Of a stretch of 64,000 nucleotides of DNA, positions 52,646-62,725 are shown in pieces. Each line of letters begins with the position of its first letter. Positions within the stretch are counted from its first letter, which is position 1. A model generated the notes under the pieces. That model had not been told where the DNA came from. It saw only the letters and a program-made list of their open reading frames with translations, and searched no databases. The DNA is from Alkalimonas mucilaginosa (lineage in GTDB: Bacteria > Pseudomonadota > Gammaproteobacteria > Enterobacterales > Alteromonadaceae), in NCBI RefSeq assembly GCF_036327005.1, contig NZ_JAUGZK010000008.1, forward strand, positions 1-64,000, in the 5' to 3' direction. The translations under genes and the position numbers were made by a program.

Positions 52646-52920
52646 ACCTCGGTTTGGGTAGCCTGGCGCTGATAATATAGGATCAAAACGATTAAATAGA
52701 ACTGCAATAAAGCAGTACCCAGCAACCCAAGCAAAGCCTGCCATTCCAAGTATTTTTCAGTGTACACATAGAGTGTCAGATTGCCTACAGCAAAGGCACT
52801 CCAACTAAGAGCGGACACCCCGGCTGCGTTTTTAACCCGCAACAAATGGATAATTTGTATCATGGTTGCTGCCGGAAAAATAATAGCAGGGATCATCCCC
52901 ACCCAGTGGATCCAGTTCAT
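52642..52920 (-). CDS. SemiSWEET/PQ-loop-like small membrane protein
   Basis: 92 residues with three membrane spans: MIPAIIFPAATMIQIIHLL, ALSWSAFAVGNLTLYVY and LGLLGTALLQFYLIVLILYY. The arrangement P-x-Q-like then KNAAGVSALSWSAF resembles the SemiSWEET transporter half-unit. The substrate, if any, is unknown; a dimer would form the pore. Confidence 0.72.
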   Translation of the reverse strand: MNWIHWVGMIPAIIFPAATMIQIIHLLRVKNAAGVSALSWSAFAVGNLTLYVYTEKYLEWQALLGLLGTALLQFYLIVLILYYQRQATQTEV

Positions 52921-52937
52921 TGGCTATCACCTGTCAT

Positions 52938-54020
52938 TTATTTTGCTAAAAGCTGAAAAGCGTAGTGGCTTTGTTCCGGCTGATGCCGAAAAGTTAAGCT
53001 TCGAAAATCAAAGTTTTGCCAATAGTCAGGTTGCAGTAAAGGGAGGTATTGCTGCACATTGTCACTGGATATCACCTCTAGAGCGAAAGCGGGGCTACCA
53101 GCTAACTTACCTGCTGGCAGGGCACCTTGCCAATGATCATAAACCGCCACCATTGCCCAGGCTCCCATCATGTAATGCCCTCCGACACTGGCACTCAATT
53201 GACCATTTTGAATGGCTGCAATGCCTTCCGGCAACCAGTCAAAACCGCCGATGCAGTACGAGGCTGACTCTGTGGCCTGCTCATTTAGCATGTCCAGAAC
53301 CCCAAGCGCTATCCAATCAGATGCAGCCCAGATCACACTGGTTTTCGGATAACGCCTTAGCAATTGCTGGCTTTGTCTGGCTGCAAGATCACGCTGCCAT
53401 TGTGAGTAGACCAATTGCTGAAAACGATAATCCGGGTCATGCCGGCTTAACTCAACAATCATGCGTCCGCGCTCTTCAGACTCGAAACCATGAGCCCCAT
53501 TCAATCCAATCACATCATGTCGCCCCGCTTTGGCTTGTGAACGGCAAGCCTCTAACAGAGCTTTGCTCAGAGCCAAACTGGCGCTGGCATTGTCAAAATA
53601 TATTTCAGCAATCCAGTTTGAATAATGCTGACCGGGAACACCAATGCTCATCTCCTCCGACGCCAGCAAAATTCGCTCAAAGGTGATAACCTTCAATTGA
53701 GGATAGCCTGCCAGCAAGTCCATCAAAGCCTTGGCTCCACCAGAGTATGGCTGAACCACTATGTAATGGGGCTGCTGCTGTTTAAGGTAAGACTCCAACT
53801 GTTGTAATTGCAATAAACGATTCCCATCACCGTAAATCACCTCGAGTTCCAGCCCCAGATCTTCAGATGCAATGCGAGCATATTGCTCTACATACTGAAA
53901 AAAAGGATCTCCGGCATGGGAAGGGGATACAAAAAGCACCTTGGGTGCAGCAAAGAGCACAGGCATAGACCCCAGGCTAAATCCCATGATAAGAAGCAAT
54001 AATCGGCAATGACCTGACAC
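52938..54020 (-). CDS. Periplasmic sugar-type binding protein (Peripla_BP_4/LuxP-like)
   Basis: 360 residues from GTG 54020, which has AAGGAG 8 nt upstream. A signal peptide (LLLLIMGFSLGSMPVLFAA) precedes a type I binding fold: KVLFVSPSHAGDPFFQYVEQYA, YIVVQPYSGGAKALMDLLA and VIWAASDWIALGVLDML. No permease or ATPase gene is adjacent; the next gene is a metal transporter. It may act with a sensor kinase or cyclase as LuxP does. Confidence 0.87.
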   Translation of the reverse strand: MSGHCRLLLLIMGFSLGSMPVLFAAPKVLFVSPSHAGDPFFQYVEQYARIASEDLGLELEVIYGDGNRLLQLQQLESYLKQQQPHYIVVQPYSGGAKALMDLLAGYPQLKVITFERILLASEEMSIGVPGQHYSNWIAEIYFDNASASLALSKALLEACRSQAKAGRHDVIGLNGAHGFESEERGRMIVELSRHDPDYRFQQLVYSQWQRDLAARQSQQLLRRYPKTSVIWAASDWIALGVLDMLNEQATESASYCIGGFDWLPEGIAAIQNGQLSASVGGHYMMGAWAMVAVYDHWQGALPAGKLAGSPAFALEVISSDNVQQYLPLLQPDYWQNFDFRSLTFRHQPEQSHYAFQLLAK

Positions 54021-54048
54021 TACAAAGTCTCCTTACGATTTGTGGTCT

Positions 54049-55281
54049 CTAGCCACTAAAAGCAACCCACAAACTGCGCCCGCTCAACACCAAAGTTGAA
54101 ACCAAAACAACAGATGCAAGTACATTCTGACGCAAACCATTGCGGTACTTACCCAGTATAGAAGAGTTCGCTGCCAGCAACAGGATGAAAACCAACACCG
54201 GCAACAAAATACCATTGGCAACCTGAGCAAACCAGATCACCGACACTGGCCTTAAACCCAGCGAAGAAACCAGCACACCAATGCCGATGATACCAAGCCA
54301 GGTGGCTTTGAACTGAACGTTCGAAAGCTGGAGTATCCCTTTAAGCGCAAAGGCAGCAGCTAGCGGAGCCGTCACCGCCGATGACAGCCCGGCGGCTAAC
54401 AAACCAAGTGCCATCAGGTAGGTGGCTGAGCGGCCAAACAGGGGCTCCAGCGACACAGCCAAATCCCCGGCATTTTCTATCGCCAAACCATGCCCAAAGT
54501 ATGCCGTCGCAGCCGTCGATACCACAGCGACCGAAATTAGCCCTCCTAACGGGATGGACGTACGCAAATCCGCACTTGATGCTTGCAATGCCAGTGCTTT
54601 ATCTGCCGTATTCTGCCATTTGCTGGCTGCACTGGCTGCATGCAGAAACAGCGAGTAAGGCACGACAGTCGTACCAATCAGTGCTATCACGGTGAGCGTG
54701 GCCCCACTCGGAATTGTTGGTATAAATACACCACGCAGCATGGCTGCATAATCAGGACGGGTTAAAAACATGGTGCTGATAAAAGCCAGGCTCATTAGCA
54801 GCACCAAAGCAATCAGACAACGTTCTATCAACCGGTAATTGCCACGCCATAGAACGGCTGCAGCAACAATACCAATCATCAGAGCCCATGGATTCAGGCC
54901 ACTGTACTGGCGAATCGCCGAGATGAAGCGGGTATTTCCCCAGATGGCATCGGCCCCTAAACTGGCACCGCTAATGTTGCCACCTTGATAGGCACTGTTA
55001 CCAATCACAATGGCAGCAATGACTAGCACAAATAACACGAATCGTAGCACGGGCTGTGCTACCAGCAAACGCAGGTTTTCGCCCAGCCCTTGTCCTGTCA
55101 CAATACCAAGCCGGGCAGCCATTTCCTGCAAAATCATCGTAGCCAGTACAGAAAAAAACAGTGCCCAAAGCAAAGCATAACCGAAATTCGCACCAGCCAG
55201 CGATGCCGTTACCACTGTTCCAGGGCCAATAAAGGCCGCAGCAACCAGCGTTGCCGGACCAAGACGAAACCAAGAGCGCAT
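54049..55281 (-). CDS. Nramp-family divalent metal transporter
   Basis: 410 residues with about 11 membrane spans. The first-span metal motif is present in FIGPGTVVTASLAGANFGYAL (family DPG replaced by GPG), and the sixth-span region reads GTTVVPYSLFLHAA where classical Nramp has MPH. The two changes suggest a divergent member whose metal may not be Mn or Fe; members lacking these ligands have been seen for Mg or Al. It is 30 nt upstream of the LuxP-like gene in the same direction. Confidence 0.85.
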   Translation of the reverse strand: MRSWFRLGPATLVAAAFIGPGTVVTASLAGANFGYALLWALFFSVLATMILQEMAARLGIVTGQGLGENLRLLVAQPVLRFVLFVLVIAAIVIGNSAYQGGNISGASLGADAIWGNTRFISAIRQYSGLNPWALMIGIVAAAVLWRGNYRLIERCLIALVLLMSLAFISTMFLTRPDYAAMLRGVFIPTIPSGATLTVIALIGTTVVPYSLFLHAASAASKWQNTADKALALQASSADLRTSIPLGGLISVAVVSTAATAYFGHGLAIENAGDLAVSLEPLFGRSATYLMALGLLAAGLSSAVTAPLAAAFALKGILQLSNVQFKATWLGIIGIGVLVSSLGLRPVSVIWFAQVANGILLPVLVFILLLAANSSILGKYRNGLRQNVLASVVLVSTLVLSGRSLWVAFSG

Positions 55282-55480
55282 ACCGATGGATATCCTTACA
55301 TCAAAGTGTTATCGCTTAGTATGCCGGCTCGCTGCGACAATGCAATTGCCAGGTGTGAATAGATGAGTAGTCCTAACATGGGCTGCTGAAAGAGCAAACT
55401 CAAAACACAAAACTGAAATAAAATGAAGCTGTTGGTTTTCCAATCAAACCTTGCTACATTTGAAGTGCCTTTGTACGAGC

Positions 55481-57571
55481 ATGAGAGCACCTTTGCCTAG
55501 AACAGCCCTAACCTCGCTATTTCGTTGCGGCTCATTGCCTATCAAAGCATGGCTGATGTCCCTGCTGCTTGTATGCGTCCTGTCGGCTCAAGAACAGACC
55601 ACAGATTGGCTAGAACAAGGCATTGATACTTATCTTATGCTGCTTTATACCTCACCCGAAGAGGCCTATCTGCAGTTGGATGCATTGCATGCTCAGGTCA
55701 ATGATCAAACCGCCACGGATTCATTAACCCGCCTCTACGCCAGCTTCACACTGCACTACCTGCACACAGGTCAAACGGAGCAGGTTGAGCCGGCATTAGA
55801 GCGTTTACTGACTTACGCCAGGATACACGGCAGCACCGATAGCATGGTCGAAGCACTGGCAACAAAGGTAGAAGTATGTTTTGTTCAGCAACGTCTGAAT
55901 GAGGCTTATCGGATCATAGTCGAGCTGGAGCCTTACCTTGCCCATGCGCAACAACCCAGGGTCCGCTATTACGCCAACAACCTGCTGGGGCGAATCTACA
56001 TGCAGGATAATCATTTTGAACTGGCCAGTGAGCATTTGTACCGGGCGCTTGAAGCCGTTCAGGAGACGAATGATGATCGTACTCTGCTTCGCTCTACCTT
56101 TTTGTTGGGACAGTTAACCCGCCTGCATGCCGATATGAAAAACTGGGAGCTGGCTGAAGAACTGATGCAGCAAGCACTAAGCTATGCCGACCAGATAGCT
56201 TCCACGGAGTTTTTGGCCGACTATCTGCTACTCAAAGGATATATTGAAGGAGAACAGGGTAACCATGAAGCGTCTGCCCTCACCCATCATCAAGCCATTG
56301 TGCAAGCAGAAATTATCGACCGGCAAGATATTATCCTGCTCAGCCTGAACAACATAGGTGCATCCTATATCCTGTTGCATCAGTATGATGCTGCAATAGA
56401 GCCATTGCACCAGGCTAAAAAACTGGCCAAGGCGTTGGACGACGAGAACACCTACCAGTTGGTTTTATTGAACCTGGCTTATATTGACGTACAACAAGGC
56501 AGGACTGAGCAAGGTTTGACACAAATGCGCGAAAGCATTAACTACTTTCGTGAACATGCCAGACGCAGTGATCTGGAGCGCTTTTTAGGCGAGTTTGCCA
56601 ATGCACTGCAACATGCGGGCTACCATCTTGAAGAAGCCGCAATTTTGCGCGAGCAACGCGTTCTGAGCAATGAACTGTTTCAAAGCGACCGTCATAGAAT
56701 ACTCAGTGAAATGCAACAGCGCTTTCTGGCCCGCGAGCAGGCGCACCGTATACAACGGCTGGAACAAACCAATGCGTTGCAGGAACGCACCATAGAGAAC
56801 AAGCAACTGCAAAACCGGTTGATTTTACTGGCTGCTTTTGCCACAGCTCTGGCTGGGGTCCTGATGTGGCAATTGTATCGAAAGGTCCGGCATACCAATC
56901 GCAGGCTGAAAGAAGCCAACAAGCAACTTGAATTTCAATCGTTACGCGATCCCCTCACAGGCTTGTTTAACCGGCGTTCATTCCAGCAACGCATGGCCAA
57001 GCGCTGGCAACACAAAGAACACCGCCATCATGGTCAAGAGCGTGATGCATTGATCCTGCTGGATATCGATCACTTTAAACAGATCAACGACCAACACGGT
57101 CATGCTGCTGGCGATGATATCCTGATAGAGGTTGCAAAACGTCTTAGCCAATCGCTACGACAACATGATCAGGCCATTCGCTGGGGCGGTGAAGAGTTTT
57201 TACTTTATTTGCACCGAATCAAGCCAAAAGATTTAAGCACCCTGGTCGAGCGCACCTTGTATCTGCTGGCCGAAAAACCATTTTTGGTCAATGGGCAATC
57301 CATAGTAGTCACCGCTACGGCTGGCTTTATTACCCTGCCATTTGACAACATTCCGGAAGAAAAACTGAACTGGGAAAAAGCATTGCAACTGGCCGATTTG
57401 GCACTTTATTCCGGCAAAGCAAAAGGGCGGAACCAGGCTTGCGGTGTCACCGGTCTTCGCGTACCTTTGGCTGATATCATGCAGTGTTTTGAGCAGGATC
57501 AGAGTCAACCTCTGACGCTGCAACAGCTGACCTGCAGCACAATTGCCGGCCCTAGCGTCCATCGTACATAG
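55481..57571 (+). CDS. TPR-containing diguanylate cyclase (GGDEF)
   Basis: 696 residues from ATG 55481; an upstream TTG is open but less likely. A hydrophobic N-terminal segment (AWLMSLLLVCVLSAQ) is a signal or anchor. Residues about 40-400 are TPR helices (LLGRIYMQDNHFELASEHLYRALE). A span near 455-475 (LILLAAFATALAGVLMWQLY) leads to a GGDEF domain starting DPLTGLFNRRSFQQR with active GGEEF near 569. Diguanylate cyclase activity is likely. Confidence 0.93.
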   Translation: MRAPLPRTALTSLFRCGSLPIKAWLMSLLLVCVLSAQEQTTDWLEQGIDTYLMLLYTSPEEAYLQLDALHAQVNDQTATDSLTRLYASFTLHYLHTGQTEQVEPALERLLTYARIHGSTDSMVEALATKVEVCFVQQRLNEAYRIIVELEPYLAHAQQPRVRYYANNLLGRIYMQDNHFELASEHLYRALEAVQETNDDRTLLRSTFLLGQLTRLHADMKNWELAEELMQQALSYADQIASTEFLADYLLLKGYIEGEQGNHEASALTHHQAIVQAEIIDRQDIILLSLNNIGASYILLHQYDAAIEPLHQAKKLAKALDDENTYQLVLLNLAYIDVQQGRTEQGLTQMRESINYFREHARRSDLERFLGEFANALQHAGYHLEEAAILREQRVLSNELFQSDRHRILSEMQQRFLAREQAHRIQRLEQTNALQERTIENKQLQNRLILLAAFATALAGVLMWQLYRKVRHTNRRLKEANKQLEFQSLRDPLTGLFNRRSFQQRMAKRWQHKEHRHHGQERDALILLDIDHFKQINDQHGHAAGDDILIEVAKRLSQSLRQHDQAIRWGGEEFLLYLHRIKPKDLSTLVERTLYLLAEKPFLVNGQSIVVTATAGFITLPFDNIPEEKLNWEKALQLADLALYSGKAKGRNQACGVTGLRVPLADIMQCFEQDQSQPLTLQQLTCSTIAGPSVHRT

Positions 57572-57599
57572 TTGCCTCAACCCCAGGGAGAGCTCACAG

Positions 57600-59153
57600 G
57601 TGCAAGAAGAACTGCATATTAAAATCCGCAACCTCGAAGTCAGCGATTACCCACAATTAAAGCGCCTAATGGACCGGATCTATACCGATCTCGGTGGTGC
57701 CTGGCCCAGACATACCATTGAGAAACTAATCCAGGATTTTCCGGATGGCCAGGTCTGCGTGATAGATCACGATGACATTGTTGGCGTTGCCCTCTCGTTA
57801 CAGGTGGATTACGACCGTTTCAGTAACCCACACACCTACGATGAACTGATCAGCCAGCGCATGACCATTCTGAATAACCCTCATGGTGATGCCCTCTACG
57901 GCCTGGATGTACTGATAGACCCGGATTACCGCGGCTATCGCTTAGGCCGCCGCCTTTACGAAGTTCGAAAAGAGCTGTGCCGCCAGCAGAACCTGCGAGC
58001 CATTTTAGCCGGAGGACGGATCCCAAACTTTCACCAATACGTTGATGAGATGTCGGCTGCCGACTATCTGGAGGCCGTAAAACGTCGGGAAATTTACGAT
58101 CCTATTCTCACCTTTCAGCTGTCCAATGATTTTCAACTAAAGCGTTTACTGAAAAAGTACCTGCCTGAAGATGAAAAGTCGCAAGGCTACGCCACCTTGC
58201 TGGAATGGAACAATATCTTCTACGAACCGCCTGGCCGCCTGATAGAGAGCCGTAAAACCCAGATTCGGGTAGGTGCCGTGCAATGGCAAATGCGTCAGGC
58301 CCGCTCAGTCGATGAAGTGCTGCAACAAGTGGAGTACTTTGTTGATGCTCTGTCTGATTATAAAAGTGATTTCGCCCTTTTCCCGGAGTTTTTTAATGCC
58401 CCCTTAATGGGCCTCTGTGACAACAAATCCAACCAAACGGAAGCTATTCGCTTTCTGGCTGGCTTTACTGAGCGTTTTCGCCAGGAAATGTCCAATATGG
58501 CGGTTAGCTACAACATCAACATCATTACTGGCTCTATGCCTTTATTGCTGGGAGATGACTTATTCAATGTCAGTTATTTATGCCGCCGTGATGGCACCGT
58601 TGACATGCAAAGCAAAATCCATATTACACCCCACGAGCGGCGCGACTGGGTCATTCAGGGTGGAGATACTTTGCAGGTGTTTCAGACCGATGCCGGCCGT
58701 GTTGGTATTCTGATTTGCTACGATGTCGAATTTCCAGAGCTTAGCCGCTTGCTGGCTGAACAAGACATGGATGTACTCTTTGTACCTTTTTGGACCGACA
58801 CCAAAAATGGCTACTTGCGAGTACGGCACTGCGCCCAGGCCAGGGCCATTGAAGATGAGTGTTATGTGGTCATTTGCGGCAGTTGCGGCAACCTACCATC
58901 TGTCGATAATCTGGATGTACAGTATGCACAGTCGGCGGTTTTCTCCCCATCAGACTTTGCCTTCCCACACGATGCCGTGATGTCGGAAACCACGCCGAAC
59001 ACGGAAATGCTGATGTTTTCCGATCTGGATTTGGACCGTTTAACCCAAATCCGCAATGAAGGCTCCGTCACCAATTTAAAAGATCGACGCCATGATTTGT
59101 ATCAAGTAAGCTGGCTTGGCACGAGTAAACCCAAAGAGAGCCCTTCGTCATGA
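57600..59153 (+). CDS. GNAT acetyltransferase / nitrilase-family amidohydrolase fusion
   Basis: 517 residues from GTG 57600 (GGGAG 9 nt upstream). Residues about 1-210 are a GNAT domain (IRNLEVSDYPQLKRLM; LDVLIDPDYRGYRLGRRLYE). Residues about 225-500 are a carbon-nitrogen hydrolase with the Glu in DFALFPEFFN, Lys in DMQSKIHITPHER and Cys in VGILICYDVEFPE. This fusion is widespread in proteobacteria; substrate not known. It overlaps the next gene by 4 nt. Confidence 0.92.
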   Translation: MQEELHIKIRNLEVSDYPQLKRLMDRIYTDLGGAWPRHTIEKLIQDFPDGQVCVIDHDDIVGVALSLQVDYDRFSNPHTYDELISQRMTILNNPHGDALYGLDVLIDPDYRGYRLGRRLYEVRKELCRQQNLRAILAGGRIPNFHQYVDEMSAADYLEAVKRREIYDPILTFQLSNDFQLKRLLKKYLPEDEKSQGYATLLEWNNIFYEPPGRLIESRKTQIRVGAVQWQMRQARSVDEVLQQVEYFVDALSDYKSDFALFPEFFNAPLMGLCDNKSNQTEAIRFLAGFTERFRQEMSNMAVSYNINIITGSMPLLLGDDLFNVSYLCRRDGTVDMQSKIHITPHERRDWVIQGGDTLQVFQTDAGRVGILICYDVEFPELSRLLAEQDMDVLFVPFWTDTKNGYLRVRHCAQARAIEDECYVVICGSCGNLPSVDNLDVQYAQSAVFSPSDFAFPHDAVMSETTPNTEMLMFSDLDLDRLTQIRNEGSVTNLKDRRHDLYQVSWLGTSKPKESPSS

Positions 59154-59521
59154 AACTTTTAATCACCACCCTGGCGTTGCTGGCGCTGCATTGTTGGCTG
59201 GTACTTAGCCTGACAGCCGGGCTGCATACACTACCACTACTCTCCTTCTGGTTGGTACTTCCCGCAGTAGTGGCCGCCGGTATTAGTGTTTTTTTGCATT
59301 GTAAGTATTCGCTGAAAAAGTTGTTTCCGCTGGCTGCACTCCTTGTTCATCTACTGGCGTTACTGCCCTATGCCGGCCTGGTGACCAATCAGGCTGAAGG
59401 TGAACGCGCTGTGTTGATTCTGGCCATGGTTCCTTTGTATCAAAGCCTGGCGCTACTCATTGTTGGTCTTATCGATTATGTCCGACGTCGCGAGGCCACC
59501 AAACGGCTGGTTGCCCAGTAA
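59150..59521 (+). CDS. Small membrane protein, four spans
   Basis: 123 residues starting at an ATG that overlaps the previous stop (ATGA). Four hydrophobic segments are seen (LLITTLALLALHCWLVLSL; LLSFWLVLPAVVAAGISVFL; LFPLAALLVHLLALLPYAG; LILAMVPLYQSLALLIVGLI). The C-terminal tail is basic. I do not recognise the family. Coupling to the GNAT-nitrilase gene suggests shared use. Confidence 0.72.
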   Translation: MKLLITTLALLALHCWLVLSLTAGLHTLPLLSFWLVLPAVVAAGISVFLHCKYSLKKLFPLAALLVHLLALLPYAGLVTNQAEGERAVLILAMVPLYQSLALLIVGLIDYVRRREATKRLVAQ

Positions 59522-59603
59522 AACAAGGGGAACACCACAAGCTCATCGTGTTCCGTCACAAAATCGGATACACTTAGCCCATGCGTGTTTATCCCTTTTT
59601 TCT

Positions 59604-60335
59604 ATGCACAAAGATCATATTTATGCCGAACCATTGGCGCACATTCAGGATTTCCGCTTTGACGATCAGGTAGCCGACGTTTTTCCGGATATGATCCAAC
59701 GTTCAGTCCCTGGCTATCAAAGCATTATTCAAACCATTGGGCAGCTAGCCAGCCGTTATCAGCAAGCCAACAGCCACTTTTACGATTTAGGCTGCTCGCT
59801 TGGAGCTGCCAGCTTAGCAATGCGGCGCAATATCAGTGCTGCTGGTTGTAAAATTATTGCCGTCGATAACAGCCCAGCCATGGTACAGCGTTGTCAGCGG
59901 CACCTCGAAGCCTTCCGCTCTGAAGTACCCGTTACTGTGCTCGAAGGCGATATTCGTGAAGTCGCGTTCGAAAACGCAGCCATGGTAGTCATTAATTTCA
60001 CCTTGCAGTTCCTCGCTAAGCAAGACCGAAGCCCTTTATTGAAAAAAGTGTATCAAGCGCTCAAGCCGGGCGGCATTTTAGTCTTATCGGAAAAAATCAT
60101 CAGCGCTCATAGCCGCAGCAATCAATTGTTGGTGGACTTGCATCACGACTTTAAACGAGCTAATGGCTACAGCGAGCTTGAGATCAGCCAAAAGCGCACC
60201 GCGCTGGAAAATGTAATGCAACCCGATAGCATCGCCGCACACCAACAACGATTAGAGCAGGTAGGCTTTACTGAGAGTACCGTCTGGTTCCAGTGTTTTA
60301 ATTTCTGCTCCATGATTGCTTTTAAACAGCCCTGA
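59604..60335 (+). CDS. cmoA: Carboxy-S-adenosyl-L-methionine synthase CmoA
   Basis: 243 residues from ATG 59604; the open frame upstream is not part of the gene. A methyltransferase-fold enzyme that makes carboxy-SAM from prephenate. ERMIPGY-type region DMIQRSVPGYQSIIQTIG, cofactor loop YDLGCSLGAASLAM, and VVINFTLQFL are conserved. It precedes cmoB by 7 nt. Confidence 0.96.
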   Translation: MHKDHIYAEPLAHIQDFRFDDQVADVFPDMIQRSVPGYQSIIQTIGQLASRYQQANSHFYDLGCSLGAASLAMRRNISAAGCKIIAVDNSPAMVQRCQRHLEAFRSEVPVTVLEGDIREVAFENAAMVVINFTLQFLAKQDRSPLLKKVYQALKPGGILVLSEKIISAHSRSNQLLVDLHHDFKRANGYSELEISQKRTALENVMQPDSIAAHQQRLEQVGFTESTVWFQCFNFCSMIAFKQP

Positions 60336-60342
60336 GGCACCG

Positions 60343-61311
60343 ATGACCGATTTGTTTACTCCTTTTTACCAGCAAATCGCTGGCAATCGCCTGGCACATT
60401 GGCTGCAAACATTGCCAGCACAACTGGCGCATTGGCAAAAAGAGGCTTTGCATGGCGACTTTCATCGCTGGCAAAAAGTACTGGCACAGCTGCCAGCAAC
60501 CAAAGTTTCTAAAATAGAGCTTGGAGATACTATCACTCTCGGCTTGCCTGATGCGATTGATGATGGCCAACGCAAACGCATTGAGCACTTACTTCGTCAA
60601 TTAATGCCATGGCGTAAAGGGCCTTTCGCAATTCATGGCATCCACATTGACACAGAATGGCGTTCAGACTGGAAATGGCAACGCCTGCTTCCCCATATTC
60701 AGCCGTTGGAAAATCGCTTTGTGCTGGATGTCGGCTGTGGCAGTGGCTATCATCTGTGGCGTATGCGCGAAGCAAATGCCGCCTTTGTAGTTGGCATCGA
60801 TCCTTCGCAACTTTTTTACAGTCAATTTGAAGCCATTAAACACTTCTATCCAGATCCTAAGGTGCATCTGCTGCCCATAGGCTGTGACGAACTGCCTGAG
60901 CTGCAAGCCTTTGATACCGTGTTTTCTATGGGGGTACTCTACCATCGTCGCTCACCACTGGATTTTTTAAACCAATTAAAAATGCAACTGCGCCCAGGGG
61001 GGGAACTGGTGCTGGAAACACTGGTGGTTGAAGGCGATGAGCAGACGGTACTGGTGCCAGGTGATCGCTACGCTAAAATGCGTAACGTCTGGTTTATCCC
61101 AAGCAGTGCAGCTCTTTGTCATTGGCTTAAGCGATTAGGCTTTAAAAATCCACGGCAGGTGGATAGCAGTGTAACCAGCCTGACTGAACAGCGCGCCACG
61201 TCCTGGATGGAAAATGAAAGTTTAATTGATTTTCTCGACCCAAATGACCATAGTAAAACGATAGAAGGCTACCCGGCACCACTTCGTGCCGTGATTGTTG
61301 CTGAGCGTTAA
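60343..61311 (+). CDS. cmoB: tRNA U34 carboxymethyltransferase CmoB
   Basis: 322 residues from ATG 60343. It uses carboxy-SAM to modify wobble uridine to cmo5U in tRNAs. Cofactor loop LDVGCGSGYHLWRM (near 122), PFAIHGIHIDTEWRSDWKW and FSMGVLYHRRSPLDFLNQLK are family landmarks. Forms an operon with cmoA. Confidence 0.96.
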   Translation: MTDLFTPFYQQIAGNRLAHWLQTLPAQLAHWQKEALHGDFHRWQKVLAQLPATKVSKIELGDTITLGLPDAIDDGQRKRIEHLLRQLMPWRKGPFAIHGIHIDTEWRSDWKWQRLLPHIQPLENRFVLDVGCGSGYHLWRMREANAAFVVGIDPSQLFYSQFEAIKHFYPDPKVHLLPIGCDELPELQAFDTVFSMGVLYHRRSPLDFLNQLKMQLRPGGELVLETLVVEGDEQTVLVPGDRYAKMRNVWFIPSSAALCHWLKRLGFKNPRQVDSSVTSLTEQRATSWMENESLIDFLDPNDHSKTIEGYPAPLRAVIVAER

Positions 61312-61342
61312 CTGCTAACGCCTACAGGAGAGTGACTCTTCC

Positions 61343-62275
61343 ATGCCATATCGTCCAAAAACTACCATCGAACAATGGCGCATCTTACAAGCCGTTGTTG
61401 ACGCCGGTGGCTATGCACAAGCTGCTACCCTCCTGAACAAAAGTCAATCCTCGCTAAATCATGCCGTCGCTAAATTACAAAGCATGCTTGGAGTGGAATT
61501 ATTGGAAGTAAAAGGCCGCAAAGCCTTTTTAACTGAAGCTGGTGAAGTGATGCTACGCCGATCGCGCATGGTGACCCAGCAAATCGAAGATCTGGAACGG
61601 CTGGCCGACACCATAGACAAAGGCTGGGAGCCGGAAATCCGTATTGCCGTTGAGCTGGCGTACCCCAAGCAGTATCTTTATCAGGCCCTACTGCAGTTTT
61701 ATCCCCAAAGCCGAGGCAGCCGGGTGCAAATCATTGATGCCGTGCTCACAGGTACAGCCGAGATCATCCGTGACAAACGTGCCGATCTGGTAATCACCGG
61801 CCTGATACCCAAAGGCCACCTTGGTGAACCCTTGTATGTGACCCGCTTTATTCCTGTAGTTGGTAGTCAGCATCCCCTGGCCGGCCATAGTAAGCTCGAG
61901 TTGGCAGAGCTGAGCCAACAACTGCAAATTGTCATTCGCGATACCGCTCAAAAGCCGCAAGAACAAGGCGGCTGGTTGAAGTCCGAGCAACGCTGGACCG
62001 TCGATAACTTTTACGAGGCCATCGAAATCTTGCAGTTGGGGCTTGGCTTTTGCTGGCTACCGGATTACACCGTACAAACCGGCTTACAAGACGGCAGCCT
62101 TAAAGTAGTGCAACTTGCCAGCGGTGGTGAAAAATTAGCCCCGATGGCTTTATTAAGCCCATACGAAGAACAACTGGGTCCCGGCAGCAAACTATTGCGG
62201 CAATGCCTGCTAAGCGCTCATCAATCCGAACAAACCAAGGAGAATCTATGCACGATCAACAGCTCAGGGACCTGA
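61343..62275 (+). CDS. LysR-family transcriptional regulator
   Basis: 310 residues with the N-terminal winged HTH (about 8-66: WRILQAVVDAGGYAQAATLL, then SQSSLNHAVAKLQSMLGVEL) and a substrate-binding domain (about 90-295). The order matches LysR. The start is followed by no self-divergent target; it lies downstream of cmoB, and its 3' end overlaps the next gene by 28 nt. Confidence 0.92.
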   Translation: MPYRPKTTIEQWRILQAVVDAGGYAQAATLLNKSQSSLNHAVAKLQSMLGVELLEVKGRKAFLTEAGEVMLRRSRMVTQQIEDLERLADTIDKGWEPEIRIAVELAYPKQYLYQALLQFYPQSRGSRVQIIDAVLTGTAEIIRDKRADLVITGLIPKGHLGEPLYVTRFIPVVGSQHPLAGHSKLELAELSQQLQIVIRDTAQKPQEQGGWLKSEQRWTVDNFYEAIEILQLGLGFCWLPDYTVQTGLQDGSLKVVQLASGGEKLAPMALLSPYEEQLGPGSKLLRQCLLSAHQSEQTKENLCTINSSGT

Positions 62276-62655
62276 TGGTTCAGTCAGCCGACGATGCCGT
62301 CAATTATGCCAAAGAAGAGTTCCAGCTTGAACTGGACTTTACCAGGTCCAGCCTGCTGCAACTGGACACTTTGATTTCAAACCTCCATCAGCGACAGAAA
62401 AAACAGGCCCATGCTCAGGACCTGCTGTTTACTTTGTGTACCATCCTGGGTGCTTACACTGGCGAAGTCTTTCGCCGAGAGTTGGGAGGCGAGTGGTTTC
62501 ACGATAAAAGCAGCCAGGATGCACCTTACCTTTGCCTGACCTACCTGGATAAGGAATTTCCTTTTGCATCAATCGTTTACCATAAAATCATGCAAGACGA
62601 CAGTATCAGTATTGCCAGCTATGTAGAGCTGGCAATATCAAATGCTACCCAGTAA
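62248..62655 (+). CDS. Hypothetical protein, 135 residues
   Basis: The ATG at 62248 has AAGGAG 5 nt upstream and lies inside the 3' end of the LysR gene. The protein has a helical start (DAVNYAKEEFQLELDFTRSS), a central DLLFTLCTILGAYTGEVFRRELGGEW and a C-terminal strand-rich end. No family is recognised; the glycine-rich middle suggests a small DUF3806-like fold but I am not sure. Confidence 0.75.
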   Translation: MHDQQLRDLMVQSADDAVNYAKEEFQLELDFTRSSLLQLDTLISNLHQRQKKQAHAQDLLFTLCTILGAYTGEVFRRELGGEWFHDKSSQDAPYLCLTYLDKEFPFASIVYHKIMQDDSISIASYVELAISNATQ

Positions 62656-62725
62656 TGCTTTTGTCACAGGGATTATGCAGGTAAAATAGCGACCATTTTC
62701 AGCCCTTGTCCAATTGAGGAATGCC

